From: AWTP1-13 sp035714005
GTDB taxonomy: Bacteria > Pseudomonadota > Alphaproteobacteria > Rhizobiales > Hyphomicrobiaceae
Length of the DNA: 18,800 nt
Direction of reading: 5' to 3'
Assembly: GCA_035714005.1 (NCBI GenBank)
Contig: DASTMQ010000031.1
Location: 1 to 18,800, forward strand
Part shown: positions 1 through 7,226 of the stretch, in pieces
Layout: each line of letters begins with the position of its first letter
Numbering within the stretch: position 1 is the first letter of the stretch
Notes under the pieces: model-generated
Database searches by the model: none
Seen by the model: the letters and a program-made list of their open reading frames with translations, nothing else
Told to the model about the DNA's origin: nothing
Made by a program: the position numbers and the translations under genes

Positions 1-101
1 AACGGCTGATGGCGAGGCGGCGCGGCTTGGTGTGGGGCGCGCGGGTCCTTGATCTGCTGTCAAATGGTGTCAGCTATCACCGTGGTGGGCGCGCCGAGGT
101 G

Positions 102-130
102 CTGGCAGGCGCGGCCTGGGCGTCTATAGT
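102..130 (+). promoter_or_regulatory. Candidate sigma70-type promoter for the PEP mutase-family gene
   Basis: A hexamer CTGGCA at 102-107 (4 of 6 matches to TTGACA) lies 17 bases before TATAGT at 125-130 (5 of 6 matches to TATAAT). Transcription would begin near 137, about 28 bases before the ATG at 165. This is a consensus match read by eye in GC-rich DNA. No transcript evidence is available. Confidence 0.35.
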
Positions 131-164
131 CGTCGACCAACACCTGGCAGGAATGGAGCACCCC

Positions 165-983
165 ATGCCGACCGTATCGGAGAAGCGCAAAGAGTTTCGC
201 CGCTTGCACGAGAGCGGCTGCTTCGTCATTCCCAATCCATGGGATATCGGCACCACGCGCTACCTTGAGAACGCCGGATTCAAGGCGCTGGCGACGACCA
301 GCGCCGGCTTTGCCTGGTCGCGCGGCTTCGGCGACGGGGCGGTGCCGCGCGACATGATGCTGGCGCATATCGCCGAGATCTCGGCCGCTGCCGACGTGCC
401 TGTAAACGCCGACTTTGAGGGCGGGTATGCGCACGAGCCGGCCGGCGTGGCCGAGAGCGTGCGGCTGTGCTGTGAGACCGGTGTGTCCGGGCTCTCCATC
501 GAAGACTACACCGGCGACAAGGCCAAGGCGCTTTATGATTTCGAGATGGCGGTCGCGCGCGTGCGCGCGGCGCGCCAAGCCATCGACAAGGCGGGCGGCG
601 AGGTGCTGCTGACCGGGCGCAGCGAAGGCTTCATCCGCGGCCTGCCGGATCTCGAGGAGACCATCCGACGGCTCAAGGCCTACGCCGATGCGGGTGCCGA
701 TTGCCTGTACGCACCCGGTATCAGCACGCGCGAGCAGATTGCCGCCGTGGTGAAAGCCGTCGCGCCCAAACCCGTCAATTTTCTGATGGGTGGCCCGGGT
801 GAGCTCACGGTGGCCGATTTCACCAACCTCGGCGTGCGGCGCATCAGCGTCGGTGGGGCGCTGGCGCGCGCCGCCTGGGGCGGGATCATGCGCACGATCA
901 AGCTGATCGCCGCAGAAGGCAGCTTCAAGGGCTTTGCCGATGCGGCCCCCGGCGCGGAAATCATGAAGGGTTTGGCGAAGTAG
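165..983 (+). CDS. Isocitrate lyase/PEP mutase family protein
   Basis: This 272-residue protein is a single-domain member of the isocitrate lyase/PEP mutase superfamily, a TIM-barrel fold of Mg-dependent enzymes that cleave or form C-C or P-C bonds in 2-oxo acids. Visible motifs are NPWDIGT (24-30), the metal-site region VPVNADFEGG (78-87, Asp83 a probable metal-site residue), GLSIED (109-114) and LLTGRSEGF (148-156). The cysteine loop KKCGH of true isocitrate lyase is absent, so a lyase, decarboxylase or hydrolase on a small oxo-acid is more likely than glyoxylate-cycle activity. The substrate cannot be named. The frame is open from position 9, but the ATG at 165 is preferred because GGAG (155-158) lies six bases upstream and homologues begin at about this point. 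It stands alone and converges on the GMC oxidoreductase gene. Confidence 0.88.
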   Translation: MPTVSEKRKEFRRLHESGCFVIPNPWDIGTTRYLENAGFKALATTSAGFAWSRGFGDGAVPRDMMLAHIAEISAAADVPVNADFEGGYAHEPAGVAESVRLCCETGVSGLSIEDYTGDKAKALYDFEMAVARVRAARQAIDKAGGEVLLTGRSEGFIRGLPDLEETIRRLKAYADAGADCLYAPGISTREQIAAVVKAVAPKPVNFLMGGPGELTVADFTNLGVRRISVGGALARAAWGGIMRTIKLIAAEGSFKGFADAAPGAEIMKGLAK

Positions 984-1034
984 CGCGCCGGCCGCCGCCA
1001 AGGTTACGCGATCGCGCCCGGCCGTTTGCGATCC

Positions 1035-2708
1035 TCAAGGTTGCGAGCCGATCACAATCGGCTCGAGCGCGGTGTGGCCGCGGATCAGGTCGGAGGCCTT
1101 ATCGGCCAGCATCAAGGTGGCGGCGTTGAGGTTAGCCGACAGCATGGTCGGCATGATGGAGGCGTCGACCACGCGCAGGCCGGCAAGGCCGTGCAGGCGC
1201 AGCTCGTCGTCGACCACCGCGCCGGGGTCAGTGGCGGGTCCCATGCGGCAGGTGCCCGAGGGGTGGAAGGTGGTGGTGCCCCGCTGTTTGGCCGCCGCCA
1301 ATAACTCCTCGTCGCTTCTGACGTCGGGACCCGGAAAGTCCTCCCGCTCGTAGAAGGGCTCGAGCGGTTTGGACGCCAACAGGCGTCGCGCCAGCTTCAT
1401 GCCAGCGAGCAGCACACGCCGGTCACCGGGCTCGGCCAGATAGTTGGGCTGAATGACAGGCGGATCGAAGGCATCGGCCGAGCGAATGCGCACATAGCCC
1501 TTGCTGTCGGGCCGCTGCTGCCACGAAGCGACCGTCATACCGGGCTCGGTTTCGAGCTGACCCTGTACGCCCTCCCGGTAGCTGGCCGGCGTGAAGGTCA
1601 GCTGCAGGTCGGAGTTGGCGAGGTCGGGCTCGGAGCGCCAGAAGCAATAGACTAGCGTCGGGTTGAGGGCGAGGATGCCGTCGCCGTGGGTGGCCCACCG
1701 CAACGCCTCGCGCACCAGTTTCAAGCCCCGCGAACGTTCGTTGATGGTGTCGCAGTTCTTCACCCGTGCCACGAAGCGGGGTGCGTAGTGGTCCTTGAGA
1801 TTTTCCCCGACGCCCGCGAGCCCATGCTTGACGGCAATGCCCAACGCTTGCAGGAGTTGCGGCGGGCCGATGCCGGACAGCTGCAGCAGCATCGGCGAAT
1901 TGTATGAGCCGCCCGACAAGATCACCTCACGACGTACCTTGACCGCCCGTTCGACGCCCCCGCGGCCGCCGCGGCTGAAGCGCACGCCGGTGGCGCGCTT
2001 GCCGTCGAGCACGATCTCGGTGACGTGCGCGTGCGTCAGTACCCGCAGGTTGCCCCGCTTGCGGGCGGGATGCAGGAAGGCCGTCGCGGCGCTGACCCGT
2101 CGGCCGCGATGGATCGTGCGCTGCACGTAGGACACGCCCTCCTGGATGGCGCCGTTGTAGTCGGCATTGCGCGGGATGCCGAGCGTAACGGCGCCCTCGA
2201 TAAAGGCCTCGCACAAGGGGTGATGCCAATCCATGTCGGTAATGGTGAGATTGCCGTTGCGCCCCCGGTAACGGTCGTCGGCGTTGCCAAGACGGCGTTC
2301 CAGCCGCTTGAAGTAGGGCAGCACGTCGGCATACCCCCAGCCGCGATTGCCGAGCTGGGCCCAGGTATCGAAGTCCATGGGCTGGCCGCGATTGAAGACG
2401 TTGCCGTTGATGGAGCTCGAGCCACCCAGCGTCTTGCCGCGCGGCGCGAGGATGCGCCGGCCGCCGGTCCAGGCGCTGGGCTCCATGCTGTAGAGCCAGT
2501 TCACGCGCGCATCGTGGAAGGTCTTGATGAAGCCGGCGGGCAGATGAATGTAGGGATGCCAGTCGCTGGGTCCCGCCTCGAGCACCAGCACCGAGGTGGT
2601 GCCATCCTCGCTTAGCCGATTGGCGAGCACGCTGCCCGCCGAACCTGCGCCGATGATCACGTAGTCGTAGGATTCCAAGGCGTCGCCTTCTCCCCTGCCG
2701 TCGTTCAT
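1035..2708 (-). CDS. GMC-family FAD-dependent oxidoreductase (choline dehydrogenase-like)
   Basis: A flavoprotein of about 557 residues in the glucose-methanol-choline oxidoreductase family, which oxidises alcohols to aldehydes or ketones with FAD. The N-terminal Rossmann ADP-binding motif GAGSAG is at residues 20-25. GMC signature 1 (GGSSSINGNV, 95-104) and signature 2 (SGGSYNSPMLLQLSGIGP, about 265-282) are present. Near the C-terminus lies TFHPSGTCRMG, with the probable catalytic His at about 482, followed by an Asn-rich active-site segment (NLNAAT, about 526-531). Overall it looks like BetA/AlkJ-type alcohol dehydrogenases, but no betaine gene is nearby, so the substrate is open. I chose the ATG at 2708. 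A TTG at 2741 would add 11 residues, and neither has a strong SD. It is the last gene of a probable three-gene leftward operon, 62 bases after cinA. Confidence 0.9.
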   Translation of the reverse strand: MNDGRGEGDALESYDYVIIGAGSAGSVLANRLSEDGTTSVLVLEAGPSDWHPYIHLPAGFIKTFHDARVNWLYSMEPSAWTGGRRILAPRGKTLGGSSSINGNVFNRGQPMDFDTWAQLGNRGWGYADVLPYFKRLERRLGNADDRYRGRNGNLTITDMDWHHPLCEAFIEGAVTLGIPRNADYNGAIQEGVSYVQRTIHRGRRVSAATAFLHPARKRGNLRVLTHAHVTEIVLDGKRATGVRFSRGGRGGVERAVKVRREVILSGGSYNSPMLLQLSGIGPPQLLQALGIAVKHGLAGVGENLKDHYAPRFVARVKNCDTINERSRGLKLVREALRWATHGDGILALNPTLVYCFWRSEPDLANSDLQLTFTPASYREGVQGQLETEPGMTVASWQQRPDSKGYVRIRSADAFDPPVIQPNYLAEPGDRRVLLAGMKLARRLLASKPLEPFYEREDFPGPDVRSDEELLAAAKQRGTTTFHPSGTCRMGPATDPGAVVDDELRLHGLAGLRVVDASIMPTMLSANLNAATLMLADKASDLIRGHTALEPIVIGSQP

Positions 2709-2770
2709 GCCGGTCCATTTTTCTGCCGAGGGCGCAGGCAAATCAAGGCCGGCGGTCGCGTCGCGCCGCT

Positions 2771-3976
2771 TTAGGCCGTCAACGCCTTGCGCAGCATGTT
2801 GAGCAGGCTGATTACGGTGAAATCGCGCAGCCGGCCGCGATCGGCGGGCAGAATGATCTCCTCCTGCTGGCGGCGATCGCCGAGGCGTGCCGCCAGCACG
2901 ACGGGTGCCGTGATCGGGCCGCCGGCCTGCCGCGCGGGGCCGGCAATGGCCGCGGCCCCCACCGTGCTGCCGAACTCGCGCCGCGCCGCGTCCGCCGCCG
3001 CCACCGCGCGCGCTGCGAGCCCGGCCGCCTCCTCCGCGCCGGGCACCGCCGCGATGCGCGCACCGCGAAAGGTCGACATCGTCGCATCGACCGCCGTCAG
3101 GCGCGCCGCCAACAAGCCGCCGGTGACCTCTTCGGCTACGGCAAGCGTCATGCCCTTGGCCTTGAGCGCGGTGAGCACGGCCACCTCCATCGACTCCTCG
3201 TCGACGCCGAAGATCACGTCGCCGAGCAGCCGGCGGATCAAGGCTTCCTCGACATCCAGCACCTGCGTCGCGGTTGCCTCATCTTTGCACTTGGCGACCA
3301 GGCGCACCTTGATGCCATCGATACCGCTGGCCTGGTAGGCGATGGTCGGATTGCCGAGCTGATCGAGTTGCGCCATGCGCTCGGCCAGCACCTCCGCCAG
3401 CCCCGATTCGCTCATGCCCCAGGTGCGCAGCACCCGGCTGCGGATCACCGCCGATTGCCCGGCGCGCTCGCGCAGGTCGGGGAGGATGGTGCCCAGCATC
3501 ATTTCGCGCATTTCGCTCGGCACGCCGGGCACGGCATAGATGACCTTGTCTCCCACCGGGCAGACGAGGCCTGGGGCGGTGCCGGGCATTTGTGCGATCG
3601 GCCGGGCGCCGATCGGAACATCGGCCTGCCGCAGATTGTTTTGCGACATGACGCGCCCGCGCGCTTCGAAAATGCGCCGAATCTTGTCGGCAATGGCCGC
3701 ATCCCGCTGCATGCCGACCCCCATGACCTCCGCGATCACGTCGCGGGTAATGTCGTCCTGGGTCGGCCCGAGCCCGCCGCAGCAGATGACGGCATCGCTG
3801 CGGGCCAGCGCCTGGCGGATCGAGGCTTCGATGCGCCCGAAGTTGTCGCCGACCTTGACCTGAAAGTAGGAGTCGATGCCGCTGAGCGCGAGCTGCTCGC
3901 CGATCCAGGCCGAGTTGCTGTCCACAATGATGCCGAGCAGCAGCTCGGTGCCGATGGCAATGACTTCGCACCGCAT
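2771..3976 (-). CDS. cinA: CinA-like protein with apparently inactive amidohydrolase domain
   Basis: A 401-residue two-domain CinA protein. Residues 1-170 form a MoaB/MogA-like (MoCF) domain with clear motifs: IGTELLLG (8-15), CGGLGPTQDD (66-75) and VPGVPSEM (149-156). In characterised CinA proteins this domain has ADP-ribose or nucleotide pyrophosphatase activity. The C-terminal part (about 265-401) corresponds to the PncC domain, which deamidates nicotinamide mononucleotide. Here the usual AESCTGG motif reads AEEVTGG (281-287), so the conserved Ser is Glu. The usual Tyr/Lys segment (YSNEAK-like) is replaced by GARIAAVPGAEEA (305-317). The TGIAGPxGG motif is only partly kept, as AIAGPARQAGG. 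I infer that the N-terminal enzyme is retained and the amidase lost. The ATG at 3976 has AGGA six bases upstream. It lies 36 bases after the NIPSNAP gene, probably in the same operon. Confidence 0.87.
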   Translation of the reverse strand: MRCEVIAIGTELLLGIIVDSNSAWIGEQLALSGIDSYFQVKVGDNFGRIEASIRQALARSDAVICCGGLGPTQDDITRDVIAEVMGVGMQRDAAIADKIRRIFEARGRVMSQNNLRQADVPIGARPIAQMPGTAPGLVCPVGDKVIYAVPGVPSEMREMMLGTILPDLRERAGQSAVIRSRVLRTWGMSESGLAEVLAERMAQLDQLGNPTIAYQASGIDGIKVRLVAKCKDEATATQVLDVEEALIRRLLGDVIFGVDEESMEVAVLTALKAKGMTLAVAEEVTGGLLAARLTAVDATMSTFRGARIAAVPGAEEAAGLAARAVAAADAARREFGSTVGAAAIAGPARQAGGPITAPVVLAARLGDRRQQEEIILPADRGRLRDFTVISLLNMLRKALTA

Positions 3977-4012
3977 CGCTTATCCTCGTCTTTTTCGCCG
4001 GCCTCGGCCTGG

Positions 4013-4627
4013 CTACTTGATGGGCGAAAACGGCGCAGCGAGCAGGATTTTGGTCTCCTGCCGTACGACCGGGCTGTCGCCGGGTGGCGGCCAGATGCCC
4101 TCGGCCGTGGCCTTGCGGCGCACCTCGAGGCGCTGATCGAGGCTGCGATAGGCCCAAATGTGCACCCACTGATTGAGCCCGCCGATATCGGAGCTAAAGA
4201 CCCCGATCAGGGGGGAGAGCTCGAGCCGGCCGGGCAGGAACTCACCCCAGCGTTGGGCCATCACGCCGACGCTGGCGGGCTTTAGCAGATAGGTGCGCAT
4301 TTCGAAGTAGGGCCCGTGATTGGAGGGCTCGAGCGGCGGCGAGAACGGCAGCGGCTCGAGGATTTCCGAGCGCATATCTTCGATGAGGTCGTGCGTTTTC
4401 GGCGGCCAGATTCCCATTTTTACGGCTTCGGCGCGAATGCGCGAGCGCTCGAGCACGTTGTCGTAGGACCACACGTGCAGGACCTGATTGAGGGGGCCGA
4501 TTTCCGTGTACCAGCAGGCGGCGAGCGGCGACAGCGCCAGCCGGCGCGGCAAGGCCTCGCCGAAGCGCTTTAAGAACTCGGGCAGCGTGCGCGGCTTGAG
4601 CGTGTAGGTGCGAAACTCATAGATCAT
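4013..4627 (-). CDS. NIPSNAP family protein with two tandem NIPSNAP domains
   Basis: A 204-residue cytosolic protein made of two copies of the NIPSNAP fold, a ferredoxin-like alpha-beta domain. The repeat is visible by eye: FRTYTLKP and MRTYLLKP, LSPLAACWYTEIGPLNQ and LSPLIGVFSSDIGGLNQ, HVWSY and HIWAY, GIWPP and GIWPPPG. Bacterial members have no settled biochemical role. They often sit beside catabolic genes for aromatic or other organic compounds, which fits the GMC oxidoreductase and M24 genes here. The start is the ATG at 4627, with GGAGG about 11 bases upstream. It is the first gene of the probable NIPSNAP-cinA-GMC operon and is divergent from the M24 gene across 221 bases. Confidence 0.88.
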   Translation of the reverse strand: MIYEFRTYTLKPRTLPEFLKRFGEALPRRLALSPLAACWYTEIGPLNQVLHVWSYDNVLERSRIRAEAVKMGIWPPKTHDLIEDMRSEILEPLPFSPPLEPSNHGPYFEMRTYLLKPASVGVMAQRWGEFLPGRLELSPLIGVFSSDIGGLNQWVHIWAYRSLDQRLEVRRKATAEGIWPPPGDSPVVRQETKILLAAPFSPIK

Positions 4628-4783
4628 CGGCGCTTGGCCCTCCCTGGCGGCTGCAGAGCCGGCGGACGCTGGCCCGCCCGTGCCCCATTACCGCAGGATA
4701 TGCACCCTCCCCCTTGCGCCGGCAAGTCGGGCGCCGCCTGCGCCCGAGCCACCCCCAAGCCTCGGGGCTCGGCGCTTGCTGGC

Positions 4784-4812
4784 TTTCGAAGTGCCGGCGA
4801 GGGAGGTATGAT
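4784..4812 (+). promoter_or_regulatory. Weak candidate promoter for the M24 metallopeptidase gene
   Basis: TATGAT at 4807-4812 matches the -10 consensus at 5 of 6 positions. A poor -35 candidate, TTTCGA (4784-4789), lies 17 bases upstream. The start codon at 4849 is 36 bases after the -10 box, a sensible leader length. This lies in the 221-base divergent region 4628-4848, which otherwise shows only a small 5-bp hairpin (CTTGC/GCAAG, 4713-4726). Confidence 0.25.
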
Positions 4813-4848
4813 TTGCCCTGAGACAAGCCGCCAACGGAGCTCACCGCC

Positions 4849-6048
4849 ATGCTCGACGTCGCCAAACCGGCCGCCCGTCCCGCCATCCCTTTCGACACCG
4901 GCCGCCTCGATCGCCTGATGGAGGATGCCGGGATCGACCTGTTGCTTGCGACCTCCAAGCACAACGTGCAGTACCTGTTGGGCGGCCACCGCTCCATCTT
5001 TTTCGACTATATGGATGCCACGGGCATCACGCGCTACCTGCCGATCCTGGCCTACCCCAAGGGGGCTCCCGACCAGGCCGCCTATATCGGGCATCGCCTG
5101 GAGAGCCACCAAAAGGAGGTGGCGCCGTTTTGGACGGCCGAGGCCATGACCTCGAGTTCTGGTTCGATCGATGCCACGGAAAAGGCCATCGCCTACGTGC
5201 GCAAGGCCGGGCTCAAGGCCAAGCGCATCGGCGTTGAAATGCCCTTCCTTCCCAGCGATGCCGCCGCATGCCTACGCTCGGGGCTGCCCGACAGCGAGAT
5301 CAAGGATGCCGTGTTCGTGCTTGAGCGGCTGCGCGCCAAAAAGCGGCCCGACGAGCTGGCTTTGCTGCGTCGCGCCTCGGAGCTGGTGATCGAATCCATG
5401 CTGGCCGTTATCGGCGCGCATGGGCCCGGCACCAGCAAGCGCGAACTGTTCGAGGCGCTGCGCCGCGAGGAGGTCAATCGCGGCATGACCTTCGAATATT
5501 GCCTGCTCACGGCCGGTACCAGCCTCAACCGCGCCCCCTCCGACCAGCGTTGGGAGAGGGGCGACATCATCTCGCTCGACTCAGGCGGCAACTATCACGG
5601 CTACATCGGCGACCTTTGCCGCATGGCGATCCAGGGCGAGCCCGATGCGGAACTGGAAGACTTGCTGGGCGAGATAGAGACGATCCAGCGCAAGGCCATG
5701 GCGCCGATCCGGGCCGGGGCCATGGGCTCGGTGATCTATGAGGCGGCAACGCCCCTCGTGCGCCAATCCAAGAACCACAATCATCTGCATTTCCTCGCTC
5801 ACGGCATGGGGCTCGTCAGTCACGAAGCGCCCCGTCTCGCGCCACGCGGCAGCATGGCCTACGATCCTTATGATGCCGACCATCCGCTGGAGACCGGCAT
5901 GGTGATATCCGTGGAAACGACCCTGCACCACCCGCGGCGCGGCTTCATCAAGCTGGAAGATACGGTGGCGGTCACCGACGCGGGCTTTGAGATCTACGGC
6001 GAAGGCGCCCGCGGCTGGAACCGGGGCGCTACCGCGGTGTCGGCCTGA
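4849..6048 (+). CDS. M24 family metallopeptidase (Xaa-Pro aminopeptidase/creatinase-like)
   Basis: A 399-residue two-domain protein of the pita-bread fold: an N-terminal creatinase/prolidase-like domain (about 1-160) and a C-terminal M24 domain. All five metal ligands of the family are visible: Asp244 (LDSGG), Asp255 (IGDLCR), His318 (AHGMG), Glu356 (SVETT) and Glu370 (KLEDT). A dinuclear metal centre and hydrolase activity are therefore likely, in contrast to metal-free creatinases. The substrate may be an Xaa-Pro peptide or another C-N bond, such as in dimethylsulfonioacetate- or creatine-like hydrolases; the sequence does not decide. No signal peptide is seen. The ATG at 4849 has GGAG about 10 bases upstream. 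It is divergent from the NIPSNAP operon and ends 19 bases from the converging mipA-like gene. Confidence 0.9.
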   Translation: MLDVAKPAARPAIPFDTGRLDRLMEDAGIDLLLATSKHNVQYLLGGHRSIFFDYMDATGITRYLPILAYPKGAPDQAAYIGHRLESHQKEVAPFWTAEAMTSSSGSIDATEKAIAYVRKAGLKAKRIGVEMPFLPSDAAACLRSGLPDSEIKDAVFVLERLRAKKRPDELALLRRASELVIESMLAVIGAHGPGTSKRELFEALRREEVNRGMTFEYCLLTAGTSLNRAPSDQRWERGDIISLDSGGNYHGYIGDLCRMAIQGEPDAELEDLLGEIETIQRKAMAPIRAGAMGSVIYEAATPLVRQSKNHNHLHFLAHGMGLVSHEAPRLAPRGSMAYDPYDADHPLETGMVISVETTLHHPRRGFIKLEDTVAVTDAGFEIYGEGARGWNRGATAVSA

Positions 6049-6067
6049 GGCGGCGAGACAAAACGGG

Positions 6068-6898
6068 CTAGCGGACCAAGTCGAACTTGTAGGACAGCCC
6101 GGCGCCGCCGAAGAAGCCATTTTCGGTCTCGATCACGGGGCTGTCGGCGGCATCCCCGATCAGGCGCGAATAGCGGCCGGTCAAATACAGCGTCCAGCGC
6201 GGATCGAGTTCGATGGTCGCCGTGGCGCCGACGCTGACGTCCTTGAAGCCGGCGGAGGGATCAAATTGCGGCAGTCCCGCCACCGAGGCGGCCGACTGGG
6301 CAGCGGTGACGCCGAAGTAGGTCTGCATATAGTCGCTCGAGGCGTAGGCGGTGCCAATGCTGGTGACCAACTTGGCCGTGGGGGTGAGCCGCCAGGTGTG
6401 ATCGATGGCCAGGCGCACCAGGCCACCGGTGTCGTCGTCCCCGGTCACCTGATGGTGGTAGGAGGCCGACAAAAACCATGGGCCGACGCGATAGCCCGCG
6501 TAGGCACCCACGACCAGCCCGCCGTCGATGTCGCCGAGACCGGCCAGGCGGGCGGCGTCGTCCTGGTCGCGTCCGAAGCGCCATCCGGCCAGCGGCTCCG
6601 CCTCAAAGCCGTTGTTTTGGATCAACCGAAAGCGAATATCGTCGGCGCCCCTGATGTCGATCGCGCTGCCGCCCTGGCCGAAGCCCGCCGGCGCAATGAA
6701 GGGAAAGCCCAGCGCTTCGTAGGACTTGGCGCCCTCGAACTTGGGGGTGACGAAAACGAAGCCGCCGAGCTGCCAGGTCGTGCCGGCAAAGGCGAAAGGA
6801 TCGGCGCGGTCTTGGGCGCCAGCCTGCGATGGGGCGAACAGCAACGCCGCGCTTGCGCACGCAAAACCGATCAGCGCTTTGACTTGACCCTTCAACAT
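6068..6898 (-). CDS. MipA/OmpV-like outer membrane protein
   Basis: A 276-residue predicted outer membrane beta-barrel. The start at the ATG at 6898 is chosen because it opens with a good Sec signal peptide: a Lys-containing start, the hydrophobic run ALIGFACASAALLFA, and a cleavage region near SQAGAQ (about 25-30). The frame is open to 6970, but the extra residues are polar and would bury the signal. The mature part alternates amphipathic strands (for example GLVVGAYAGYRVGPWFLSAS and TLYLTGRYSRLIGDAADSP) and ends GGAGLSYKFDLVR, like the family's terminal barrel strand. MipA of E. coli scaffolds murein synthesis proteins, and OmpV-type members are surface proteins. The exact role here is unknown. 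It is divergent from the lysozyme-like gene, another envelope function. Confidence 0.78.
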   Translation of the reverse strand: MLKGQVKALIGFACASAALLFAPSQAGAQDRADPFAFAGTTWQLGGFVFVTPKFEGAKSYEALGFPFIAPAGFGQGGSAIDIRGADDIRFRLIQNNGFEAEPLAGWRFGRDQDDAARLAGLGDIDGGLVVGAYAGYRVGPWFLSASYHHQVTGDDDTGGLVRLAIDHTWRLTPTAKLVTSIGTAYASSDYMQTYFGVTAAQSAASVAGLPQFDPSAGFKDVSVGATATIELDPRWTLYLTGRYSRLIGDAADSPVIETENGFFGGAGLSYKFDLVR

Positions 6899-7226
6899 CG
6901 CGTCGTCCCATCCGTCGTGGTCTACCCCGTGATGGGCGAGCTCGGAGGCTCTGTCCTCACGGCCAGTCACACAGCTTGCTGCGGAAGTGTAGCCGATTGC
7001 CGATTAATGCCGGCCCCGCAATCGCCGTCATCGCCCGGATCCCGCCAACGTGTTGCCGGCGCGACACGGGCGGCCACAGGCGGAGCGGTTGGCGGGCGGT
7101 TGCTGTCGCCCGCGCCGCTGGGCCGCCGCAGCGGCGCTGAAGGCGTGGCGCGCTGGGCGGCCTTCGACTAGACTTGGGGGGCGAGGTCGGTTGCGGGCGC
7201 CTGGCGTGGCGGCAAAGGGGGGTGAG
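6899..7226. other. 328-bp divergent intergenic region between the mipA-like and lysozyme-like genes
   Basis: No convincing gene was found here on either strand. It should hold the promoters of both flanking genes, but the only -10 candidates are poor: TACACT on the minus strand near 6995, and TAGACT on the plus strand near 7169, neither with a good -35. Its notable structure is a pair of overlapping GC-rich inverted repeats at 7092-7137, listed separately. The lysozyme-like gene has a GGGGGGTGAG-type SD directly before its ATG. Confidence 0.6.
7092..7137. repeat. Two overlapping inverted repeats (competing hairpins)
   Basis: The first repeat is GCGGGCG (7092-7098) and CGCCCGC (7107-7113) with an 8-base loop. 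The second is GCGCCGCTG (7112-7120) and CAGCGGCGC (7129-7137), a perfect 9-bp stem, also with an 8-base loop. They share bases 7112-7113, so full pairing of both is mutually exclusive. No T-run follows on either strand. They lie 90 bases before the lysozyme-like gene. Confidence 0.6.

Noticed and set aside
60..1001. Long open frame on the minus strand opposite the PEP mutase-family gene
   Set aside because: High-GC shadow. The predicted protein has no recognisable motif, and the plus-strand frame encodes clear family motifs.
984..1034. GC-rich palindrome CGCGATCGCG (1007-1016) between two convergent genes as a terminator
   Set aside because: The stem is self-complementary with no loop and no T-run, and GCGATCGC is common in GC-rich genomes.
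5987..7171. Open frame of 394 codons on the plus strand opposite the mipA-like gene
   Set aside because: Shadow frame. The minus strand has a signal peptide and barrel-like strands, and this frame begins inside the M24 gene.
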